From NCBI GenBank assembly GCA_030592625.1, contig JAUVIY010000159.1, forward strand, positions 1 through 6,294: a stretch of 6,294 nucleotides of DNA. Reading direction: 5' to 3'. The number at the start of each line of letters is the position of its first letter. Position 1 is the stretch's first letter. The position numbers and the translations under genes were made by a program. The DNA comes from Spirochaeta sp. GTDB lineage: Bacteria > Spirochaetota > Spirochaetia > DSM-2461. Shown piece by piece: positions 1-6,294 of the stretch. The notes under the pieces were generated by a model. It worked only from the letters and a program-made list of their open reading frames with translations. It made no database searches and had not been told where the DNA came from.

Positions 1-265
1 CATTATCCAGATCACGCTTCTGACTGATTTCCTTAAAGATATCTTCGTACCAACTGATGATATGATCCACCCTCTTGGCATAAGAGACGTGAATGACATG
101 CTTTCCATCCATCAGCTTGTCGGTAGCGATATGCACCAGGCAGGCTGTCTTGCCGATTCCCCGGCGAGAAGCTACAACACCGATGTTTCCCGCTCCGACA
201 CCACCGTTGATGGACCTGTCCAGTTTCCGCAGTGGACTCTTGTTTATCAATTCTTTTTTAACCAT
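1..265 (-). CDS. RecA/DnaB/KaiC-like P-loop ATPase, N-terminal part (cut by left edge)
   Basis: The first 88 residues of a protein of unknown full length are visible; the rest lies beyond position 1. Residues 16-42 read LDRSINGGVGAGNIGVV followed by ASRRGIGKTA, a Walker A loop (G38, K39, T40). Its layout (a 'LDR...GG...G.G' lead-in, a hydrophobic strand, then the P-loop) resembles DnaB-type helicases (AARPSMGKTA) and KaiC/RadA RecA-fold ATPases. The first P-loop position is Ser33 instead of the usual Gly/Ala. A strand HVIHVSYAK (57-64) follows, as expected for the second RecA strand. The Walker B region is not in the window, so activity cannot be judged. The ATG at 263-265 is supported by an AGAGGGG ribosome binding site whose far end overlaps the fusA stop, so it is probably co-transcribed and translationally coupled with fusA. 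I do not recognise a named gene; ATP binding is well supported, the process served is not. Confidence 0.8.
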   Translation of the reverse strand, partial: MVKKELINKSPLRKLDRSINGGVGAGNIGVVASRRGIGKTACLVHIATDKLMDGKHVIHVSYAKRVDHIISWYEDIFKEISQKRDLDN

Positions 266-269
266 ATGT

Positions 270-275
270 CCCCTC

Positions 276-276
<1 letters not shown>
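270..276 (-). promoter_or_regulatory. Shine-Dalgarno of the ATPase gene, overlapping the fusA stop codon
   Basis: On the minus strand the sequence AGAGGGG ends 4 bases before the ATPase ATG. Its first base is part of the fusA TAA stop (276-278). A ribosome terminating on fusA would stand on this site, which favours translational coupling and fixes the ATPase start at 265. Confidence 0.7.
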
Positions 277-2363
<2,087 letters not shown>

Positions 2364-2366
2364 GAG

Positions 2367-2376
2367 TTCCTACCTC
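2367..2376 (-). promoter_or_regulatory. Shine-Dalgarno of fusA
   Basis: The minus strand reads GAGGTAGGAA before the ATG at 2361-2363. GAGGT lies about 8 bases upstream and TAGGA about 4 bases upstream of the start. This supports the annotated start, and the next residues ([18 protein letters not shown]) show a normal EF-G N-terminus. Confidence 0.75.
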
Positions 2377-2455
2377 AAAATAATTCCCGGCAATTGCAGG
2401 GTTTTTTACGACTTAAATATTTGCCAATTAGGGGGTTGTACCAAGAAGTCGACGT

Positions 2456-2484
2456 AGTATATCTAAGGGGTCCATTTTGGTCCA
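2456..2484 (-). promoter_or_regulatory. Candidate sigma-70-type promoter for fusA
   Basis: On the minus strand, TGGACC (2479-2484, 4 of 6 matches to TTGACA) is followed after 17 bp by TATACT (2456-2461, 5 of 6 matches to TATAAT). Transcription would begin near 2449 and give a leader of about 85 bases. The -35 coincides with one copy of the GGTCCAT repeat. A weak plus-strand pair, TTGTAC (2436-2441), 16 bp, TATATC (2458-2463), overlaps it. This is assigned by eye only. Confidence 0.35.
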
Positions 2485-2485
2485 T
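2469..2485. repeat. GGTCCAT direct repeat, possible operator
   Basis: Two exact copies of GGTCCAT lie at 2469-2475 and 2479-2485, 10 bp apart, which is one helical turn. The pair is enclosed by GGGGT (2467-2471) and ACCCC (2486-2490), an inverted repeat. The unit overlaps the -35 and spacer of the candidate fusA promoter, a typical place for a repressor or activator. No known regulator motif is recognised. Confidence 0.4.
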
Positions 2486-2500
2486 ACCCCCGTAACACCC

Positions 2501-2530
2501 TTGATTGCCCGCCACAGGTCAAGCTATCCT
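2501..2530 (+). promoter_or_regulatory. Candidate promoter placing transcription start at the PRT start codon
   Basis: TTGATT (2501-2506) and TATCCT (2525-2530), each 4 of 6 to consensus, are separated by 18 bp. The -10 ends 5 bases before the ATG at 2536, so the transcript would begin at or next to the start codon (leaderless). The lack of a good Shine-Dalgarno there fits, but both boxes are weak. Confidence 0.25.
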
Positions 2531-2535
2531 TCGGC

Positions 2536-3075
2536 ATGGAAAAGCTCTTCCTTTCTTACAATCAGATTCACCAGACCGTGAAGGATATCGCCAGGCAGAT
2601 CAAGGCAGATGGGTATGTTTTCGACTTCATGATAGCCATCGGTACCGGGGGGTTCATTCCCGCCCGAATGCTGAAAACATTCATCAACCGTCCCATCGTA
2701 ACCGTCGGTATGGCTTATTACGACCTGGACGACAACAAGATGGAAGCACCGGTGATTACCCAGTGGCTGGATGATCCGGTGAATCAGATCAAAGGAAGGA
2801 AAATCCTGTTGGTGGACGAGGTGGATGATACCCGCAGCACCATAGGCTTCTGCCTGGAACGACTATTACGCCACGATCCGACAGAGATTGCCGTCGCGGT
2901 ACTCCATGACAAGGACAAGCCCAAGAATCGGAAGATTCCACCGGAGGTGAAGCGGTATTATCGCGGCCTGAAGCTGGAAGATCTATGGATCTGCTACCCA
3001 TGGGATGCCGACGATATCTGGGAACAGGACCGACAGGCGGTCTGGTCGGATTCTCCGGAAAAGGGTAAGGAATAA
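2536..3075 (+). CDS. Purine phosphoribosyltransferase, yeast Hpt1/COG2236-like
   Basis: This 179-residue type I phosphoribosyltransferase probably salvages a purine base (hypoxanthine, guanine or xanthine) by joining it to PRPP. The PRPP-binding motif ILLVDEVDDTRST spans residues 90-102 with the acidic pair D97-D98. The pyrophosphate loop is IAIGTGGFIPAR (33-44). A C-terminal WICYPWD segment (151-157) would cover the base. These, with YNQIHQ (8-13) and VLHDKDKPKNRKIPPE (122-137), match from memory the pattern of yeast Hpt1 (GGGGFIPAR, VDEVDDTRTT, VLHDKQKPK, YPWE) more than the E. coli Hpt or Gpt pattern. No ATG, GTG or TTG occurs in frame upstream before the stop at 2464, so the ATG at 2536 is the only start, although AGG at 2516-2518 is too far for a good ribosome site. 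It is followed 3 bp later by thrH. Base specificity cannot be read from sequence alone. Confidence 0.85.
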   Translation: MEKLFLSYNQIHQTVKDIARQIKADGYVFDFMIAIGTGGFIPARMLKTFINRPIVTVGMAYYDLDDNKMEAPVITQWLDDPVNQIKGRKILLVDEVDDTRSTIGFCLERLLRHDPTEIAVAVLHDKDKPKNRKIPPEVKRYYRGLKLEDLWICYPWDADDIWEQDRQAVWSDSPEKGKE

Positions 3076-3078
3076 GCC

Positions 3079-3702
3079 ATGGAACTTGTATGCCTTGATC
3101 TTGAAGGGGTTCTTGTCCCTGAAATCTGGATCGCCGTCTCGGAAAAGACCGGGATAGAGGAACTGCGCCTCACAACAAGGGACATCAGCGATTACGACAA
3201 ACTTATGAGTCACCGTCTGGGCATCCTGGATCGGGAAGGGATACTCCTGAAAAACATTCAGGATGTCATCTCCACCCTGGAGCCTCTGGAAGGGGCTTAC
3301 GATTTCACCAGGCGGCTCCGGGAAGAATCCCAGCTTGTCATCCTCTCAGACACCTTCGAGCAGTTCGCGGCCCCGTTGATGAGAAAACTTGAACTGCCCA
3401 CCCTGTTCTGCAACACGCTGGTAGTCGAGGATAACGGTCGAATCGCCGGATACAGGCTCAGGCAGATCGATGGTAAACGGAAAGCCGTGGAAGCGTTCCG
3501 GTCCATGGGATTGCGAGTGTTCGCCGCAGGCGATTCATATAACGATGTCAGCATGTTGAAGGCCGCCCATCAGGGCATGCTGTTCCGTGCTCCGGAATCC
3601 ATCAAAGAGGAGTTTCCGGTATTCAGCACCTCTGAAACCCATGATGAGCTGCTATCGGGGATTCGGCATTTCCTGAGTGCTCGCCCGGTAACGGCCGTCT
3701 GA
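3079..3702 (+). CDS. thrH: ThrH, phosphoserine phosphatase / homoserine phosphotransferase
   Basis: This 207-residue HAD-superfamily enzyme matches the family length (Pseudomonas aeruginosa ThrH is about 205). The N-terminus CLDLEGVLVPEIWIA is a ThrH hallmark: Asp7 is the nucleophile, and DLE replaces the DxD of SerB. Motif II is LVILSDTF with Ser90; motif III is DGKRKAV with Lys133; motif IV is AAGDSYNDVSML with Asp152 and Asp156. The cap region carries TTRDISDYD and HRLGILD, as in ThrH. ThrH dephosphorylates phosphoserine and can pass the phosphate to homoserine, linking serine and threonine synthesis in the cytoplasm. Its ribosome site TAAGGA (3066-3071, 7 bases before the ATG) lies inside the end of the phosphoribosyltransferase gene, so the two form one operon with likely coupled translation. 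Its stop is 6 bp from the stop of the convergent kinase gene. The family call is firm; which reaction dominates in vivo is not shown. Confidence 0.93.
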   Translation: MELVCLDLEGVLVPEIWIAVSEKTGIEELRLTTRDISDYDKLMSHRLGILDREGILLKNIQDVISTLEPLEGAYDFTRRLREESQLVILSDTFEQFAAPLMRKLELPTLFCNTLVVEDNGRIAGYRLRQIDGKRKAVEAFRSMGLRVFAAGDSYNDVSMLKAAHQGMLFRAPESIKEEFPVFSTSETHDELLSGIRHFLSARPVTAV

Positions 3703-3708
3703 TCCACA

Positions 3709-6063
3709 TTATTTTGAAAGAATCCTCTCCACTTCCGATTTCAACAGGGGAAATTCACGCTCTAGATTCGCCAGACCGGCAATAGCCGCCGCTTCATCGG
3801 AATTCTTACCCGCAGTTTCCAATTCCGCAGCAGATTCTCCGCATCGATTCATGTCCATGTTCCGGCAGCTGCCCTTGATGGAATGTGCGGTGGTTCGTAC
3901 GGTTTCCCAGTCTTTTGCGGAAACAGCTTTCTTTATGACTTCAACCTCTCCCTGCATCTTCTCTATTTGAGGGGTTAACAGATTACGGACAGTATCTTCA
4001 TTTCCTAAAAAGGTTTTAACCGCCGAGCTGAAATCAAAGATTGCCAGATCCGTATAGGATTCAGGAGTAGATTCGATATCCGTTTTCGGGATCATGCGCC
4101 GACCGATTCCCAGGTAACGCTCGATCATCATGAGAATTTCCGCCTGCTTGAAAGGCTTGGTGACCAGATCGCTCATTCCGCAATTGAGACATTTCTCCCG
4201 TTCCTCGGCCTGAGCACTGGCCGTCACAGCGATGATGGGCGCGTCATACCCGGACTGCCGAATGTTTTGAGTGGATTCATAACCGCTCATCACCGGCATC
4301 TGACAGTCCATGAATACAAGATCCGGCTTTTCACGGGCGACGATATCATATGCCACTTTGCCGTTCGGGGCTTCAAGTACCACATGACCGTTCTTTTCAA
4401 GAATGGTCTGGAGCAGTTTTCTGTTTACCTTATGATCCTCGGCGATGAGGATGCGATAACTGACTGCGGACTGCAGGCTTTCATCTTCTCCAAGGGGTTC
4501 AACTTCCTCAAGCTCCTCGGCATCTTCCAAATCCATATCACTACTGAGAAGCCGGAAAACGGATGCCGACAGATCACTCTGCCGAATAGGCTTGGTGAGA
4601 TAGGCATCGAACCAGCCGAGGAGTTTCATCTTTGCCTCAACGGAGCCGCTCCCACCTTTCATTGACATGAGAATCATCCTGGACGGCACGAGACTTTGGT
4701 CGGAATGGACTTCACTGGCGAATTGCCAGCCGTCAATATGGGGCATGGTCTGATCCACGATTACCAGATCGTATATCTTCGAGTCCGAAGAACGCATCAG
4801 AAACAAGGCTTCTTCAGCACTCCCGGCCTCGTCGACCCGGAATCCCCAGGCCTGCAGAGTTTTACCGATCCTGTCACGAATGATATCGTTGTCGTCCACA
4901 ACCAGAACCTTCCGTCCGGAAAAAAAATCATCCGGAACAACCGGAAGAACGACATTCTCATCGGCTCTGTCGAACTCCATTTCGAAGTAAAATGATGAAC
5001 CCTCTCTAGGTTCACTGGAGAATAAGAGCGTTCCCCCCATCTGGTTCACAAGATTCCTTGAAATGAATAAACCCAGACCGGTTCCGCCATATTGGCGAGT
5101 GGTCGAGCTGTCGGCCTGATTAAAAGCCTGAAATAGGTTCTCCTGTTTCTCCAGTGGAATGCCGACGCCCGAGTCATTCACGGAGAACTTCAACTTGACG
5201 CTGTCTTTTTCAACAGATCGGGTTTCCACATCCAGGACCACCTGGCCCTGATGAGTGAATTTCACGGCGTTGTTCACGAGGTTCACCACCACCTGACGCA
5301 GCCTGGTGGGATCTCCGAAGACCCTGGATGGAACCCTGGGATCGATGTAGAGACCGACATCTACATTCTTCTTATGGGCTTCGAGGGTGACGAGATCTAA
5401 TGCGTCCTCAAGCATATCAGATAGATCGAAATCCGTTCGCTCTATGCGAAGTTGACCTGCTTCAATTTTGGAGAAATCAAGAATATCGTTAATGAGTGTG
5501 AGCAGAACGTCGGCGGCAAACCGGATCTGACCGAGATAATCCGCCTGCTCCTGGTCCAGTGTCGTATCCATGAGGAGATCGGACATGCCGATGATTGTAT
5601 GGATCGGTGTCCTGATTTCATGGCTGGTATTGGCAAGAAAACCACTCTTCGATCGGGTCGCCTTCTCAGCTTCATCACGAGCTCGGATCAGTTTTATCTC
5701 CAGGCGTTTCTGGCTTGTAATATCGTTCAGCAGTATTAGGAATCCCTTCTCACCGGTGGTAAGGGGAAGGAAAGAAAGTCGGATCCACCGGTCGGGGATT
5801 TTTTTTCTGGTCAGTCTTAAAATCAACCGATGAGTACCGGTACGGTCGGCGAGAAATCTTGAAAGCCCGGAAGACCATGCCTCAAAATGAGATGGGTGAA
5901 CCATGGTATCAAAACGCTGCAACGGCCCTTCACCGATTCCGGTCATGCGGCGAAAGGTTTCGTTACAATCCTCTATTTCAATCTTGTCTCCGACAAAAGC
6001 GATGCCTTCAGGATGATTCTCAATCGTTTGTGCAAAAGGCAGACGGTCGAAAGATCGGGCCAT
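3709..6063 (-). CDS. Soluble hybrid sensor histidine kinase, PAS-HisKA-HATPase-REC-REC-HPt
   Basis: This 784-residue protein has no membrane segment or signal peptide, so it senses a cytoplasmic or partner-delivered signal. Residues 10-118 are a PAS domain ending in LLNDITSQKR, then a short coiled coil (119-140). The HisKA H-box NTSHEIRTP has His148. The ATPase has the N-box NLVNNAVKFT (261-270), G1 DSGVGIP (297-303), F-box FQAFNQAD (311-318) and G2 GGTGLGL (326-332). Receiver 1 (about 384-508) has D390/D391, phospho-acceptor D437, S467 and K491. After an acidic linker (509-530), receiver 2 (about 536-652) has E542/D543, D586, T614 and K636. The C-terminal HPt domain has His727 in AHSIKGSC. 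All acceptor residues are present, so a complete His-Asp-His relay is possible within one chain. The frame stays open upstream to 6228, but that extension lies over the preceding receiver gene and is basic and low in sense; the ATG at 6061-6063 begins directly before the PAS. No good ribosome site is visible, so coupling to the upstream gene is likely. The signal and output are unknown. Confidence 0.93.
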   Translation of the reverse strand: MARSFDRLPFAQTIENHPEGIAFVGDKIEIEDCNETFRRMTGIGEGPLQRFDTMVHPSHFEAWSSGLSRFLADRTGTHRLILRLTRKKIPDRWIRLSFLPLTTGEKGFLILLNDITSQKRLEIKLIRARDEAEKATRSKSGFLANTSHEIRTPIHTIIGMSDLLMDTTLDQEQADYLGQIRFAADVLLTLINDILDFSKIEAGQLRIERTDFDLSDMLEDALDLVTLEAHKKNVDVGLYIDPRVPSRVFGDPTRLRQVVVNLVNNAVKFTHQGQVVLDVETRSVEKDSVKLKFSVNDSGVGIPLEKQENLFQAFNQADSSTTRQYGGTGLGLFISRNLVNQMGGTLLFSSEPREGSSFYFEMEFDRADENVVLPVVPDDFFSGRKVLVVDDNDIIRDRIGKTLQAWGFRVDEAGSAEEALFLMRSSDSKIYDLVIVDQTMPHIDGWQFASEVHSDQSLVPSRMILMSMKGGSGSVEAKMKLLGWFDAYLTKPIRQSDLSASVFRLLSSDMDLEDAEELEEVEPLGEDESLQSAVSYRILIAEDHKVNRKLLQTILEKNGHVVLEAPNGKVAYDIVAREKPDLVFMDCQMPVMSGYESTQNIRQSGYDAPIIAVTASAQAEEREKCLNCGMSDLVTKPFKQAEILMMIERYLGIGRRMIPKTDIESTPESYTDLAIFDFSSAVKTFLGNEDTVRNLLTPQIEKMQGEVEVIKKAVSAKDWETVRTTAHSIKGSCRNMDMNRCGESAAELETAGKNSDEAAAIAGLANLEREFPLLKSEVERILSK

Positions 6064-6064
6064 A

Positions 6065-6294
6065 TCAGAAATCGGGCCCGAGTATTTCGGCGGCTTTGGC
6101 CAGGATGTCCTCCGGTTTGATCGGTTTGATAAGATAGCTGTTAACCCCGAATTCCTGGGCCTTGACGACACTTTCCTTCCGCGAAAGGGCGGTGAGGATG
6201 ATCGTCGGAATCTCAAGATTCCGGCCATTCATCATCTGAAGGACCGCAAAACCGTTCATCTCAGGCATGATAAGGTCGAGAAATAGAAGATCGA
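6065..6294 (-). CDS. Response regulator receiver domain, C-terminal part (cut by right edge)
   Basis: Seventy-five residues at the C-terminal end are visible. They show the receiver core: LLFLDLIMPEMNG with the phospho-acceptor Asp at codon 6275-6277, then IILTALS with the switch Thr, and YLIKPI with the conserved Lys. The protein ends at ILGPDF, straight after the last receiver helix, so no output domain follows; it is either a stand-alone CheY/Spo0F-like receiver or the last domain of a longer protein entering from the right. Its TGA (6065-6067) is separated by one base from the ATG of the hybrid kinase, so the two are an operon with probable translational coupling. It could receive phosphate from the kinase HPt domain or act upstream of it; the sequence does not decide this. 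Confidence 0.92.
   Translation of the reverse strand, partial: DLLFLDLIMPEMNGFAVLQMMNGRNLEIPTIILTALSRKESVVKAQEFGVNSYLIKPIKPEDILAKAAEILGPDF

Larger units (their letters stand above)
2364..2535. other. Divergent intergenic control region between fusA and the phosphoribosyltransferase gene
   Basis: This 172-bp gap is the only sizeable non-coding stretch. Both flanking genes are transcribed away from it, so promoters for both directions must lie here or inside the genes. It contains the fusA ribosome binding site, promoter candidates on each strand, a GGTCCAT direct repeat inside a GGGGT/ACCCC inverted repeat, and an 8-bp palindrome GCAATTGC (2390-2397). I see no hairpin followed by a T-run and no riboswitch or T-box fold that I could defend. 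Confidence 0.75.

Noticed and set aside
2390..2430. Possible leader hairpin in the fusA 5' region (GGCAA with TTGCC, plus GCAATTGC palindrome)
   Set aside because: The stem is only 5 bp with a loop of about 28 bases and no T-run, so it is not convincing as an attenuator or riboswitch.
6064..6228. Upstream extension of the hybrid kinase frame by 55 residues to an ATG at 6228
   Set aside because: The extension overlaps a clear receiver-domain gene in another frame, is rich in Arg, Ser and Pro as expected of a shadow frame, and adds no domain. The ATG at 6063 sits directly before the PAS domain and 1 bp after the receiver stop.

Overview
The window reads as ordinary bacterial chromosome: four complete genes and two cut by the window edges, packed tightly, about half G+C by eye, with no RNA gene, mobile element, CRISPR array or insertion sequence that I can see. 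The best lineage clue is the elongation factor G. Its G-domain signatures ([34 protein letters not shown]) are those of the spdEFG1/mitochondrial EFG1 group, known from spirochaetes, planctomycetes and some deltaproteobacteria. A spirochaete or a deltaproteobacterium-like organism is my best guess, from memory of family sequences and not from a search.

Layout. Positions 1-2363 (minus strand) hold an spd-type fusA. It is followed after only 10 bp by the start of a RecA/DnaB/KaiC-like P-loop ATPase gene that runs off the left edge; the ATPase ribosome binding site overlaps the fusA stop. Positions 2364-2535 form the only real intergenic gap (172 bp). It is a divergent promoter region with overlapping promoter candidates, a 10-bp-phased GGTCCAT direct repeat and a possible leaderless promoter for the rightward genes. 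Positions 2536-3702 (plus strand) are a two-gene operon: a purine phosphoribosyltransferase resembling yeast Hpt1, then thrH (phosphoserine phosphatase/homoserine phosphotransferase), 3 bp apart. Positions 3709-6294 (minus strand) are a phosphorelay operon. A receiver domain entering from the right edge is followed 1 bp later by a soluble hybrid histidine kinase with the order PAS-HisKA-HATPase-REC-REC-HPt.

How they work together. The fusA/ATPase pair and the PRT/thrH pair share a divergent control region, linking translation to nucleotide and amino-acid metabolism by position only. The kinase operon is a self-contained signalling unit and converges on thrH, with 6 bp between the stop codons and no visible terminator. 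I see no strong evidence of an undescribed system. The most open question is the role of the ATPase translationally linked to the EF-G paralogue.
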